This document shows, one piece after another, positions 1 to 13,200 of a stretch of DNA of 64,000 nt. Position numbers and translations under genes: made by a program. The notes under the pieces were generated by a model. That model did no database searches and was not told the origin of the DNA. It was given only the letters and a program-made list of their open reading frames with translations. The number at the start of each line of letters is the position of its first letter. Positions within the stretch are counted from its first letter, which is position 1. Origin of the DNA: Pelecanus crispus. Its lineage: Eukaryota; Chordata; Aves; Pelecaniformes; Pelecanidae. Location of the stretch: positions 27,074,728 through 27,138,727 of the forward strand of contig NC_134676.1 in NCBI RefSeq assembly GCF_030463565.1, written 5' to 3'.

Positions 1-3000
1 AACCCCTTGTGGGTGTCTTGCATCTGCATCCCAGAGGAGGTGTTCTAGAAACACAGCGACTGCCTTGGACATCCTGTTTTGATTTGGTTGATTTATTGTC
101 CTGTATTTTATAGACTGGCCATGTGAAGGGCATGAATCTTGAGTTTGACTGATTGCACCGCAGAAGAAAGCTCTTTTCAGATCACCCTGAACTTCTTGCC
201 GCACTTCTGTCCAGCCATGTGAGCTTATCCCAGCCGCAGCTGCTTTCGTAGCTCATGCTGAAACTTGAAACTGGGAGAAAGGTAGAGAAAGTCTGTATAC
301 AGATTTTTGAATGTTAATCCCACACAGGAGTTTTTTCTGTTCTATTCTGTTTCATATGGCTCTATCCAGCAGTGCAGTTGTTTTTACAGGTACCCTAATT
401 AGCTTGTGTCTCATATTTAAGGAGAGAATTGTTTGTTGAATAAAACATCCATCTATTAAGGGGTTATGCACTGTTTGTGAACCCTGTTTCTAGGATTCTA
501 GTTGTATCACTTACCTCAGTTAATACCATGTTACAGATCATATGAATTAAGGCTCTGTGGATCTTCCCTCATATGTCACATTTTTAAGATCTCTGGCCAT
601 TCTTGTTGCTGTCTTCTGGTCTCTTTTGTCTTGTCTACATCTTTTGCTAAGTGTAAAGCAAAAAGCTGGGTACATTGAAAGTGCATGGAATCACTTCCTT
701 CTGTCTCCTGGTAAGAACACTGACACATCCTTGAATTAGAAGTTTTTAGTTTTGCTTTTGTCATCTGTCATACTTTTGACTCCCACTCAGTTGCAACCCA
801 TTTTACAGTCGGATCCTTTTCTGTAGTACTGCTAGCTGTTCTTCACTCTGTATTTATAGACTTGATTTATCTTTCTTGCTACTTGCCCTTATTGAATGTT
901 GTCTTTTTTGATTTCATGCTATTTTATGTTGTACTTTCAAGAAATAACCAAGTAGGGTTCTGTGTTACCACTATGTCCAGATTCCTGGATGCTTTAGTTA
1001 CTGTTTGAAAACAAAGCCAATATTTCATTCATCATGATTTCTGATTGAGAAGGGGAGAATGGGACAGTTTTGAGGTAGGGCTCGTTCTGGTCCCTTTCCC
1101 CTTCCCCCCCATTTTGTTTTCCTTTACCATGAACATTCCAGATCTGTCTGTCTGCAATTTTTTGGACATCTGAGCAAATACATACATTCTTGAGATACAG
1201 GAAAAGATTAGCTCCTTCTCATGTACCATTTCTGGCCGAGAAAGCAGCAAAGCTGTTCCAAAATGCATCAGTGCATTCCATTACTGCACTTTTCCTTTTC
1301 CTCATTTAATCTCATTGGTGTCAGTTAATTCATAGTCCTTGATATGTACCAGAGCTTCAAGTTCATTGTGTTTATGGTATGTAATTGCTATAGGCAGGTC
1401 CAATCACTGGCTTTTATTTCAATGAGATGCCTCTTGAATTCCTCTACTTTATATCATGTCTGGCTTACCAGTGAGACGTTGTAAAGGCTACCTTTGATTT
1501 AATCCTTTTTAGCTTACTGTGTTTTTTTCATTGTCTTTTCAGATGCATCTGTTTCTTTGAAATGCAGTCTCGGAAAGCCCCTAATTGTTTGTACCTTCTG
1601 ATAGCTGCTTGGTGGACTTAGTGTAAACCACTGTCCCAGCTCACATTATTGCAACACAGCACAAGGATTTTCTGACATAGGTAGTCTTCCAGTGTTAGAG
1701 CATATATGGGCAATGTGAATATAATGTAAGCATCAGTTTTAGTTGTGAAGAGGAAAAACAAGTATCCCTGTTTTTTGGAGAGGGCTGGCACTCAGCTTTG
1801 TCGTGTTCAAAGCATTAAAAGTCAGGATGTGACAGACACATAGTGATAACATTGACCCTCAACTAAGTTTCTCCATTACCTGTTTTCTTTAAGAAGCTGT
1901 TTCCCAGTGATTTCATGATACATGTTTATTCTTTTGAACTTTTAAAAGGTCACTCATCATTTCAAGGGCTCTCTCAGATGATTAGTAATCAGAGACTCAC
2001 TTCCTGAAAACCAGCTGATCTAAGTGAAAACATAGTAACTGAGTCAGTTTGTTGTTTTGTTTTGTTTCTAAGATTACAGTTGTAGATGGACGTTAATGCT
2101 CAAAAGAAGCTTTTATTCCTGTGATCAAATAGCAAGGCAAGCCTTACGGAAATGATGAGTTCATAAACTGTTGGCGATGAAGTTAGAGTTTTCAAATTAT
2201 ACTGAGCATTTCTAAATGTATCCTATGAAATCTTTCTGCTCAGGGGGCGGGGAAAAATCTATGCAAACGTATTTACCGTTTCAAAAGTTAGCTATATTTG
2301 AGAAGTCTGTATCTACAGCCTTGATGTTGTGTATTAGTTTCTTCTGGGAACCGAATTCAAACAGTGTCACTAACCAAAAGGATTTGTGTCAGTATGCTAG
2401 TGGGTACATGAAAGCATTTTACCAGCTGAAAGATCAGTGTCATAGTCTGTATTTGTTTTGTGCTTTAAACCACAATTTTATTTTAACTAGGCGCTAAATA
2501 ATATTATGCATGACAAGTTACTACAGAATATATCTATCAAATCTTTTCAAAATAAAACAAAACATATGTGCCCATCACTCCTCCACAGTGAACATTGCCT
2601 GGATTTTGTTGTTGGAATCAAATGGGCTTCAGTTTCTTGCTTTCATGGCTGGGGGAAAAAAAGTGGGTGGGGTGTGTTCTCTATTTTCTCTCTGTCTGGT
2701 TTTTACAGTACATCTGTTTGACAGCATGCATAACAGTTTATCAGTATTGGAATAACACCTCCTAGAGATACTGTGGTGGAGCATGACTTTGAATTAATTT
2801 AGATGTACGTGTAGTAGTATTGTCAGACTTAAAAATTTGATTTATGCTAATGCTTAATTTTATTAAGTTAGATATAAATATTTTTTTAAAAGATATGTTC
2901 TTTATATGCTACCTTCATTAATCAACTGAGCTTATAGTATATTTTTCAAATCAGCATAGGTGCTTTTAAGAAAGGTGCAGTAATGGAAGTGTTGCAATAT

Positions 3001-3220
3001 CCCCTGGTTTTCGCTATTAATGCAAACACAGCTTATGTCTACCAAGGCAGGGAGGGGAAAAAAGGCAAATAAAGGTTTTCTGTGTTAATTGTTTCCATGC
3101 CTCATTTGTCTTACAAAGACATTGCTTCTTCTTGAGTGATTAACTACCACATAAGTACAGTACCAACAAACATAAACAAATGCTTTTTTTCTCTGCTGCC
3201 TCAGAAAGCAGAAGAAAAAA

Positions 3221-3417
3221 TGGACAAGTCATCCTTGTTTTTCTCAGTTTGGTGCTGCAAAATAGTTATTTTTGAATGGTTTCAAAACCAAGCTTAGGAT
3301 AATTCCTGCCTTTTAAGCAATATGCGTATTTGCTCATCATGATCATAAGGGCATGACTCTGCAGTGATGTAAAACTTCTATGAATCCTAGCAGCTGTATT
3401 GAGCTCTTGAATGCTTT
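3221..3417 (+). repeat. Left arm of a ~200 bp inverted repeat
   Basis: This 197 bp stretch matches the reverse complement of 5313-5511 almost base for base. My hand alignment gives about 18 mismatches and one 2 bp gap, roughly 90% identity, and most differences are transitions. Shared landmarks are TGGACAAG at the outer end, CCAAGCTTAGG in the middle, ATCATAAGGGCATGACTCTG, and CAGCTGTATTGA near the inner end. Weaker similarity seems to resume outward near 3005-3075, after a gap. The arms could be the long terminal inverted repeats of a non-autonomous DNA transposon, two copies of one interspersed repeat in opposite orientation, or a local inverted duplication. I do not recognise the family. 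Confidence 0.85.
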
Positions 3418-4509
3418 GCTCCCTCAGTTGTAAGAGTTTCAATGGTAGCCTGCCCTTAGGAAACTGGGTTGTTTGGGGTCTGATAAAGGGATGCGTCCAG
3501 TTTTAGCCTAACTCAGGTTGTCTTCAGCAGCATTCTTCTGTGTATGTCTTCCTAGTATTATCAGGAGACAAAATACAGTTTAAACTGCACAGACAGACTG
3601 CCTGCTTGTCCCAAGACCCTTCTTGATCTTTTCCTCCCAAAGAAATAGTAGTTTAAGCTTTGGATCTTAGCCTGTCATTCTAAAGGAGCACACAGTGGAA
3701 AGGCTAGACATATTTCCATAATCTTGTGTTCTTCATGGGTTTAAGGGACTTAGTTACAAGAGTTCATAGGTGTCCTGTTTCTTGGTCTTAGTTGAGGTTG
3801 GGTTGATTCCCTGCCCCAGCACTAGGTTCTTCAATGTTGAAAGGTTACTGCTATGTTTGATAAATTCCGATCTTCTGTATTAAACTTCTTTTTACAAATT
3901 CCCCAAGAGTTTCAAAAGTTAAGCTGTCACTGACCATTCTTTTGCATGCATTTCAATTATCTGCCATTCTTCTACAGCTTCTATAAATTCCTAGGTCATC
4001 ATTTAACATCTGTATTTTAAGACTTCTGGTTATGTAATTTTTTCGTATTGGTGAGTGGTATAAAGCATCAGCAGCTCAGAGGCACATGGAGCGAGGACAC
4101 CTTCCTGTTTCAAACCTGCCCCAGGTCAGGCAGAGCTGCTTTTTCTCCAGTGCTGTCAAGAAGCAGTGGTGCTGCTGAGCTGCCCTGCTGGATGCCCTTG
4201 GAGAGTGGTGCAGGCTTTCTGAGTTGGCCTTCAGCAGCCAGGCTCTTGGAGCATGAACAAATGCATCAGTCTCCACACAGGTGCAACTAAATGTCCATCA
4301 TTTCTATTGTTCCTCTACGTATTTTAGCACACTGCCATTGAGTATAGTAGTAGTGCATTGACCTTCTCTTATGCATGCAGCTTTCCTGTGCAGGTTATTT
4401 TAACAGCCTCTGTTTGCATTCCCATAGTGTACTTTGTTCCACCATGCTCTTTCTCTCACCAGCTGATTCCCATTTCTTTATTTTCTTTTTAACCATATTT
4501 GCATAAAGT

Positions 4510-4525
4510 CATAGAATCATAGAAT
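4510..4525 (-). repeat. Possible CR1 3'-tail remnant
   Basis: CATAGAATCATAGAAT is the reverse complement of the (ATTCTATG)n tail of avian CR1 LINEs. The sequence after it does not clearly continue into CR1 body, so this is either a very short or badly decayed copy, or chance. It lies inside the spacer of the inverted-repeat structure. Confidence 0.35.
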
Positions 4526-5312
4526 GCTGATGGTTTACTGTTACTTTCCTTCATCATCAACTCACAACTGCTCCAGATTTATTTTTAGTATTTCACCTTA
4601 TCTCTTCCTTGCATTTGCTTGTGGTTTAAGTACTTTCTGCTTATTGTTTCTTTTTATAGCTTCCTGTAAAAAAAAAAAAAAAAACCACAACCAACTTTAA
4701 GCATAAATACAGGTTTGAAGACAAGGGAGAGGATTGTTTTACTAGGTGTAACTGTGACCAGCATGTTAGTTTTACATTTCAGACACACACATCTAATCTA
4801 ACCAAACCTGTCATGTTTGGGTTTTTTTTTTTTTTTTTTTCTACAAACCAACGAACTTGCTGAGTACCTTTTTGTACAACCTTATTGTAACAACTCATAA
4901 AGAAACAAATCTGGTACACAAAAGTTTTTCCACATTTGGGGAAAGGAGCTATATGCATTCTTGTTCTTCTTGCAGCATATTTCATTGCAGTTTCAACTGC
5001 TTTTAAGCCCTCATGCATACAAGACATTGTCTGTGGAATAACAAAGAGAATGAGGGCTGTGCACATGCTGCAAGCAGTATTTGGTTCCAGCATATGGCAA
5101 TCGAATGCAATGTTGCTGCGCAGCTACGTTTCTGCACAGTTACTGCAGTTTCTTATTTCAACCTGCAGCTGGGAGACAAGATATTGGGCGTGTCGTAGGT
5201 AAACAGACTCTTCTCAAAATCTTCAAAATGCTTTAGGGTTTTTCTGATAATTTTATCTTAACCCCCTTGAGATGAATACTGATGTTCTTCTTTTGTAACT
5301 ATGTATTTTGAA

Positions 5313-5511
5313 AAAGCATTCAAGAGTTCAATACAGCTGCTAGGACTTGTAGAAGTCTTACATCACACTGCAGAGTCATGCCCTTATGATCATGACGAGC
5401 AAATACGAAAATTGCTTAGAAGGCAGGAATTACCCTAAGCTTGGTTTTGAAACTGTTCAAAAATAACTGTTTAGCAGCACCATACCGAGGAAAACAAGGA
5501 TGGCTTGTCCA
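5313..5511 (-). repeat. Right arm of the ~200 bp inverted repeat
   Basis: This is the reverse-complement partner of 3221-3417, at about 90% identity by eye. The inner ends of the arms are about 1.9 kb apart and the outer ends span about 2.3 kb. Outside this arm, around 5530-5590, a weaker match to about 3005-3075 appears, which suggests the original arms were longer and that the left arm later gained about 120 bp. The spacer (3418-5312) carries no recognisable transposase or reverse transcriptase frame. Confidence 0.85.
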
Positions 5512-7114
5512 TGTAATATCTTTTGCCTTTTATATCCCCTTCCCTGAATAGGGTAGCAAATTTTGATTGTAGTGGAAAAGGAACAAAGTAGTTCTTCCCT
5601 TTCCTGGGAAAAATATGTGCAGTAAACAAATGCGACTGTTCTTGTAGTCGGTGACACACACGTTGAACACAGGAGAGCACAACTGCTGTTCATCTTCTGC
5701 AGCAATCTTTAGATCTCTTCCAGTCCAGAAAAGATAAGCCTGTGAATTTTCATGAAAGATAAGGCTGTGTTTTCTAGTGCTCTATCCAGAGCTGCTCAGG
5801 CAGCATCTTAAAATATTGCTGCAAAAAGGCTCAATACGAAAGCAGGCATCACCAGCAGTGCAGATGCCACCAGCAACGTAGCCAGCAGTGACAGCTGCAC
5901 TACCAAAGCCTGGTATGTGTTAAGTTTTTCCAGATATGAAGGTGGACAATCAAGGTGGATCTCTGCCCTACAAGGGCAGAACCAGGAAGGACACAGAAAA
6001 TGAATTGCAGCTGGGAGAGGATAGCCTGCTGCCAAAAGGCTGCCGCAGCACTGCCGACAGCTCTGACCTAGCTGCGCATGTGTACAGCTGGCCTCTGGGC
6101 ACATCCCCAGGAGCATCTACTTTAAGAGTCTCTCATCTCTTTTCCAACAAAGCCCTCTTTCTAGGAGAGCTACAGAAGAATATAGATTTTGCAACAGCAA
6201 TTACGTCATGTCAAGCCACTTCGTTATTTTCACAGCTTCAATTCTGATGAGATCATTATCCAAATGATGAATCAGTCCAGTTAAATCTTTTGGCATTTTC
6301 TGGCTGTGCTGCAAATGGACCATGTTCCCCCAAAAAACCTTTGAGAGCTTCTACTCTGTTACTCCTGTGCCATCTTGACAGCTCAGAGAATACACAGACA
6401 AAAGTGATTCCAGGAGCAAGGTCTCAAATGGTCAGTTCAACCTGTTTGTGTTTTATTTTTTAACTTGGAAAGCTCTGTTTTATATCCTAGTGCAGAAAGT
6501 GTAGAGTACACCAACTAGTGTATCTTTGGAATGTATCCTATGCAGAACACCAAACTCATCTGTCAACTCTTACTGTAGACAATGAATTAAAGTTTAAAAG
6601 AAAAACAATACCGCAAAAGAAATAACCCTGTACCTTTTTAAAGATGGCATTCACTGAACACAGATTAATTAATTTTATGGCCAGTTTCATGTAGAATTGT
6701 ATTTCCTGTCATATAGATAAGAAAGGGGAGCCTGCTGTGCCATTTTGGTGCAATAGGTGCCAAATTGATGATCTCCTCTGTGTGTTGCAGACACTACTCA
6801 TCCTAACAGTGCTTGGAGACTGGCAAGGTACTGGATGTGCATGCAAGCTGCTTTGTTTCCATTTTGATTTATTCAGTAGATTGATGGATTTGTAACAGAT
6901 TTTTTTTTCTTAATGCTTTGAGATGATGATAATTTTTGAAGTTCAGTTTTTTATATAGGTATTTTTACTGGTTAACTCTAAATAAAATAAGAACTCTGGT
7001 GTCCCCTAATCTTTTCTCTGCTATAATGAAAAATAGATAAATCTCCTGATTCAACTTTTATGCAGGAAGAATGGAAAGTTATTTTGTAAGGAGAGATTGT
7101 TTGCAAGCTTTTTT

Positions 7115-7150
7115 ATAATATATATATATAATAATAATAATAATAATATA
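7115..7150. repeat. (AT)n/(AAT)n simple repeat
   Basis: A run of AT followed by AAT units at the 3' edge of the minus-strand LTR. Related LTRs carry a similar ATT-rich tract here, so it probably expanded from element sequence. Confidence 0.9.
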
Positions 7151-7238
7151 CAAAGCAAGTGATGCACAATGCAATTGCTCACCACCTGCCGACCGATACC
7201 CAGACAGTTCCCGAGCAGCGATCCCTGCTCCCTGGCCA

Positions 7239-7253
7239 CCCCCCCCCCCCCCC
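7239..7253. repeat. C15 homopolymer run
   Basis: Fifteen consecutive C residues on the plus strand (G-run on the LTR sense strand), inside the solo LTR. The length may be imprecise in the assembly because homopolymers this long are error-prone. Confidence 0.9.
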
Positions 7254-10200
7254 AGTTTATATACTGAGCATGACGTCACATGGTATGGAATAGCCCTTTG
7301 GTCAGTTTGGATCAACTATTCTGGCTGTGCCCCCTCCCAGTTTTTTGTGCACCTGGCAGAGGGAAGCTGAAAAGTCCTTGACTAGCATAAGCAGAACTTA
7401 GCAACAACTAAAAACATGTTATCAGCATGTTATCAACATTCTTCTCCTACTAAATCCAAAACACAGCACTGTGCCTGCTACTAGGAAGAAAATTAACTCT
7501 ATCCCAGCCGAAACCAGGACAGCTGTTTAGAATTGTTTTGAAATGGCAAGTTGCATGATGGACAGTTAAGGAAACTGTTTCTTGTACTGTGTACATACAT
7601 TGTACTTTTAATTTTGCACTGAAGTTCTATATTTATATAGAGCTTGAAATGCAACCAGGAGATCTAATAGGTAATCTTATATTTAAAGGTAATTTTCAGA
7701 ATCCAATTAAATGTTTGAAACTACAGAGCAGACAGATTTTCTTCAAGCTGGTAGTATCCAGGGACTTTTTCCAAGTAATAGATATCTACCTAGACATTGG
7801 GAGATCTTCAGATATGCAGGTTTGATTTTTATTTATTTGCACTTCCTAAGGGGGAGACATAATCAAGAACTTTCCACCTTTTGGCAATAGTACAATCAGA
7901 TGCTACGTTTACACTAGTTTGTAGACTGCATTTGCTTTCAAAAGGATTAATGTCAGTGAAAGCTTTAAAAAGAAAACTCACCAACCCAATACCTAAAAAA
8001 GCTGCTGTCCTGAAGTAAGTCTACTCCCTCTAACCTTGTGGGACCTGTTGAGTATTGGCTATTGTCCTATAGCTTTATTCTCTTCAGTAAGGTATGCATG
8101 TAAGCAGAATCATCCCCTATATGTGTTATGACTGAAGTTATGTTCTTCTCTTAAGTACAAGTAGAGAAGGCTAGTCGTAGAGGTAAGTTTGTTTCTTTGC
8201 AGGTGAATTTGTATTTCCTGATATGATGGACAAGCTGTTGTGGCATGTTGCTATGGGAATTATCTGTTTCCACAGTGAATACTGTAGGAAAAAATTACAG
8301 TTTAATAACAAAACTGTTTCTCAGTGACCAGGAAAATCAAAGTTACTGTTGGAGATACAATACTTTCATTTGGTATCATTTGTCCATAGTCACTTAGTGG
8401 AGAAAGAGGAGTACCTTTGCAGGCAACATGCCAGGGCTGGAGGTTCAAAGTGACAGAGGAATAGCTGAGGTTTGTGTTTGAAGGATGACAAGAAAAGTGG
8501 TTGGCACAGTGGAGTATAGCAACCCCCCGAAGTTTTAGGGTTTGTAATGGCAGCATTCAGGTGCAGTTCCCAGTGTTGCTATGGACTTTGTTATACAATG
8601 GAGGAAAATCTTGTCTGGAAAACTGGGATGGTTAATAATGCCTTGTTCCTTTAGTTTTTCCTATGTATCTGGATGGCAGGAAGGTGTAGCGCTACCTTAC
8701 CTATATGCATATGCCCACACAGGTCCAGTTTGAGCTTGCTCCATTAAGTGTTGCTGCTGTGACACAAACCGCAGGACATCAGCGGCAGCGAGATGGTAGA
8801 GCATTTTCAGAGAAAGTGAAGCTGAGAAAGGTGCAGATGTTTTTTCCCTCTAGCCCTTTTCAGCTTTTAAAATTTTTTATTACTTATTCATTTTCATAGT
8901 CATATGCATTTTAAAGACAGAAAAGGACTGCTATCAATACCTAGCCTAGCAAGTCAAAATGCATAAAACAAGCCAGAATTATGTACATGGCTCAGCTTGT
9001 AGAAGTATGACCAATCTTGGCTTTAGAATTGAATCCCGTTACTAAAATAAATCATCTGTTTCTTTTTGTTTCTTGCTCTAAAATGGGGTTTCCAGAATTT
9101 GAATTATTAGTCTAGATTTTTCTAAGCTCTTTGCAGTGAGCTTCCATTTTGAAGTTGAGATCCCAACTGAACACAGCATTCCTGTAATTATTAATTAATG
9201 AAATATCAGTATCAGAAGCATCTCATTTCAGGTCTTCTCTCTTGGCCGTGGTTAAATGGTTGGCCATTAATAATGGTTAAAGCTCACATTCAGTAGATGT
9301 TCGCAGAGATATCATATGTCTGTATTTCTCTGAGTACATTGCCTTTTTCCAGAATAGATAAAAGGATTTTCATGCACTTTTTTCAAGTTTACTGTATGTG
9401 GTGCCCAGATATTTCAGATGTCTGCACGCCTTTCCAGTATGGAAACATGGCAGCTCTGATCCATCACAACCCTTTTCAGTTACCTTGAGTCACTACTGGT
9501 TCTTCTCAGCTCCAGTACAATGAAAAGTCAGTGTTTTGCTCAATAAAGGTGTTCCTGTCACATACACAAGTTTGTATGCATTACTGTGCTGAGCTGCTCA
9601 TCTGTATTGATTATTTTTGAGGGATATTTCAGTTTGAATTAAGAGGAACATAAATGAATATATACACTTGGAAACATGATAGGTTCTCCATCTCATATGT
9701 CATTGGTATCGTAGCTGGGTAGTTTGCTTGAGCTGTATGGCCTGGATCCGAAGTGCATCCTGTTCTGCCGAAAGTTCACCCTTTCCATGCTGTGTGAACG
9801 TTACACATCATGAAGGTGGGGAACATTTGATACCTGTGAGGCGACTTGCTAGCTGGTGACTTTCTGGAGGGACTGATGTAGAAGATTGTTTACAGGCATA
9901 TATGGTGAGTAACAGAGATGTTTATCTCTGGGTCCTTCCTGCTCGCAAAGGGCAGTCGTTGGGTCTACAGCCTTAGGTCTTGTCTCAGCAGAAGAATGAC
10001 CCACCCCGGGCTGTTCAGACAGGCTGGAGATCCATAACCTTTGTGGTCGCTCTGCTAATGCAGGCACAGCTGTGAAAGGAGATACAAAAATGGTTTCCTT
10101 TTGAGAATTAACTGAAGCCGTGTTTCCTTCATACAAGGAACCAAGGCTGTTTGCAGGTGTGTCTGCTTTGTCTAAAGCCAAATGAGGGGCCCAGTATGGT

Positions 10201-13200
10201 GTCCCATGTTGGCCTAACTTCAACAGGCACCTCCAGTAGGTGCCTTTTTCTTCAGTTTGTTTGTCCAAAAGCTTCTCTTCCCCTCAGTTTGAGAGACCAT
10301 TCCTTCCTAAAGAGTCCTCACATCTTTGATTTGCTGTGTTTGTGAGGCTTTTCCTGTCTGTCTTTTTAGTAAGCAATTCTCCAGAGTTTGCTGAGAAGTG
10401 GCATAACTGACTCATTCTTTCCTTTCCTGCCTGTTTTTCTCACCAGCCTCATATTAAACAATAACCAATATATTAGTTTAATAAATAACTTAATACAATA
10501 TTCATAAATTATTAAGAGCAGTTCCAAATCTGTCACGATGAACTCATGGGAGTGAATTGCTTTTTACAACAAGCACAGATTCCAAGTTTTTTTCGGCTGA
10601 TGCTCTAGCTCATGCACACACTATTAACTATTTAAACAGCCAAAGCCTAGCTTCCTTTTAAGGTAAAAATCCTTTGTGTAAAAATAGCAATGATTTGTTT
10701 GCTACCAAATATTAGTAGTACTTTACTTCTGACTTCCCATTTTCCTCCTAACCACCCTTTCTCCCCCACCAAAGTCCTTTAGAAGCTGTAATTAAGAGTT
10801 GTTGTAAGAAGTAATCACAACACAATGAATTTTTGAGTCCGCTTGATGTATGTGATATTGTAGGTAACTAAGAAAGGAGGCTTCAGATGAGACTCTTAAA
10901 GACTGAGACTTCAGTGAGCTAGTGAGGAATCAAAGTAGGAAAGAAAACTCACGATTCCACTCCCGGTTTGTAAATTCCTGAGCAGTTAGACTATCACTAA
11001 TTGTAGCCAAGATAGCTCCCTTAGCGATGATTTTTGATGTGATGTGTAATTTTCTCTTGAGATAGCAACAATAGAGATACTACACATTAGCTTTTCTTAG
11101 CCTCGTAAGTTTTAATAAATTTTGGAATTGCAAAAGATCTTGAGTAAGTTTTCAAAACACAACGTAATGGCTGTAGGTTTAAGGAATTTTGTAAGTCAAC
11201 AAATACACAGCAATGGAACAAATCTCCTGCTTGAGAATTTGTGGTTCAGAGGAGATGCTGGAAATACGAGTTAGCTTGATCTCTTCTTAGTGGGGGGGCA
11301 ATGAGCAAAGTTTTGTCTGGATGAGGGAAGAGGGAAATGAATCCTGTGTTTAAACCTCCCCTGCAGTTGGTCTGAAAATTTGGAAACTCTCATTCTTCTA
11401 GTGATTTTTCAGTGATGTATTGGCCCCATTAAAGTCAGTGGGAGTTTTGCCACAGCTTTTAATGAGGTCAGAAAGAGAATAGTACATTTCAACTGCTTTT
11501 TTTTAAAGTAGGAAATAAGTTTTATATTCATTTCTTTTACAGTGATGTATTCTAGAAACAAATCCACCTGTAATTAGATGGCATTTTCCATACCATGCTA
11601 GGAAGAAGCCCACTTGCAAGATGGGATGGAATAACCATCTCGCACTGCCTCAGGAGAGCAACAGTCACTGTTGGCATTTTTTGTTTGGTTTTTTTTTTTT
11701 TTTTTTTTACCTATTGGCATACATAGAATTTGGGCATTTGGGCACATGAGGGATAGTTTCATTTAAGATTTTACATCTACAAGCTCTGCCTTTGGTAGGA
11801 AAAGGCTGAAGTAAACAGGGCATAATTCAAATGAAGGGCAAGAAAGTAGGGAATTGATTAGGATACTTCAGTGAGTTTTAACTATTTTGCAAAATATTTT
11901 AGTTATATTTCACATCTTACATTGTGCCAATAGGATCAAGACATGATGCATTGTAAGTCTACATTCCTTCTATTACCAGTGAAACGCATCTGTCTATGAA
12001 CAGAGTATGGCATGTTTTCAACAGCCTGTCACAATAATGCACTCATTAATATGCCTGTGCAGGTTTATAACAGTTAAATATTTATGAGATATGCAAATGT
12101 TTGCTCTCCTTCTTTAGTTCACAAGTGACTACTAATCAAAGCTTTGCTTTCTGTTCTTCAAATAAAAAGCTGTACTCTGGAATGTTGTTTTAGTAGGCAA
12201 TCATTTGATGAAAATACGAAGGTGGATGGAGGGGGAGGGGATCCTTTGCTTATTCTCTGCTGTTTGTCTGAAGCTGTGCAACTACTTCAGCTTTAAAGCA
12301 CCTTCTCCTGTTTTGTTATCTGACCCTGAATATTTTTGATGACTTTGAAATGTGTTGCATTTGAAAAAAAAAAAAAAAAAAAAGACACACTGAAGTATCC
12401 AAGTGTCCTTCCCTATTCTCACTCCAGGTGCTTCCCATGGTGAGTATGCACTGCTTACCAGAAACCAGTGCCAGCAGTTCTCCTTGTGGTCTGCAGAGAA
12501 AGCTTACTCCAAACCTTTTGGGACAACTTGTCTTTTCTTAAGTACTAATCCTTGTCCCTGTTCTCTTGTGACAGGGAAATGTGATGAATGTACCTTTTCT
12601 TACATTTGCAAATCACCTATAAGTGTGTGAGGATAGAAATGCAGAGATGCACCTTTAGCAAGGTGGGTTGGTATTCTTGGTGGTATCTCCTGAGAAATGC
12701 TGCTTGGTGTCTGGCCCACTACTTTGAAGACTCAGTGGAAGTCAGCAGGAGCCTGACCTCTTCTCCTGGGCAGCAGCTCCTGGAAGAATGCACCTCCTGT
12801 GAGGGGACCAAGTGGGAGGAGAAGTTTATTTACTCAAATTTATCACTCACCCAGAAAATAAATAATCTCTAATGCTCATCCCACATTGTCTAAGTGTTGC
12901 CCCTCCTGCCTCTGTGTTTGGTGGCTGCCTCACTCTGCCAGGCAGGGTGAGCTCACAGTTGACTGGCTTGCTTGTCCAGCAACACCTAGGGATGGAAGCT
13001 GTGTAAGTGGGAGCTCATGTCGACCTGGGTGGGGGTCAGCTTGAGGTAATTGAGTCTTAGCATGTGGGCCTTTTTCTGTTTGTTTTAAATAGTGACTCTG
13101 CAAGCATTAGCGTAAATAGGAGCCACTTCCACTCTCATAGTTCAAAGCATTTTCACAGTTTATAGCTGCTAACGAGCAATGTTTCAGAAAAGGCAGAACC

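Larger units (their letters stand above)
7110..7521 (-). mobile_element. Solo LTR of an avian endogenous retrovirus (fossil)
   Basis: Read on the minus strand, the element opens at 7521 with TGTCCTGG and continues through a U3 stretch (GGGATAGAGTTAATTTTCTTC) that I recognise from abundant bird LTRs of ERVL/ERVK type. A CRE-like palindrome TGACGTCA (7271-7278) is followed by a TATA-like TATATAAA (about 7256-7263), then a C-run and a run of ATT/AT repeats near the 3' end. No internal retroviral region adjoins it, so it appears to be a solo LTR left by LTR-LTR recombination. The left boundary is blurred by the AT-rich repeat and I could not identify target-site duplications. Exact family and age are uncertain. 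Confidence 0.75.

Noticed and set aside
4936-5202. 88-codon plus-strand frame with a hydrophobic N-terminus resembling a signal peptide
   Set aside because: It lies in the spacer of the inverted-repeat structure, resembles no family I know and has overlapping alternative frames; probably chance.
5808-6116. 102-codon minus-strand frame with a hydrophobic C-terminal stretch (SLLATLLVASALLVMPAFVL)
   Set aside because: The hydrophobicity arises from an alanine/leucine-rich low-complexity stretch of GCA/CAG-like repeats. No homology or splice context.
7431-7480. Repeated CATGTTATCA motif that looked like a tandem repeat or regulatory array
   Set aside because: It lies inside the solo LTR and belongs to that element's normal U3 sequence.
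12091-12098. ATGCAAAT octamer in an AT-rich stretch that looks like a conserved enhancer
   Set aside because: A single 8-mer is expected often by chance, and conservation cannot be judged without other genomes.
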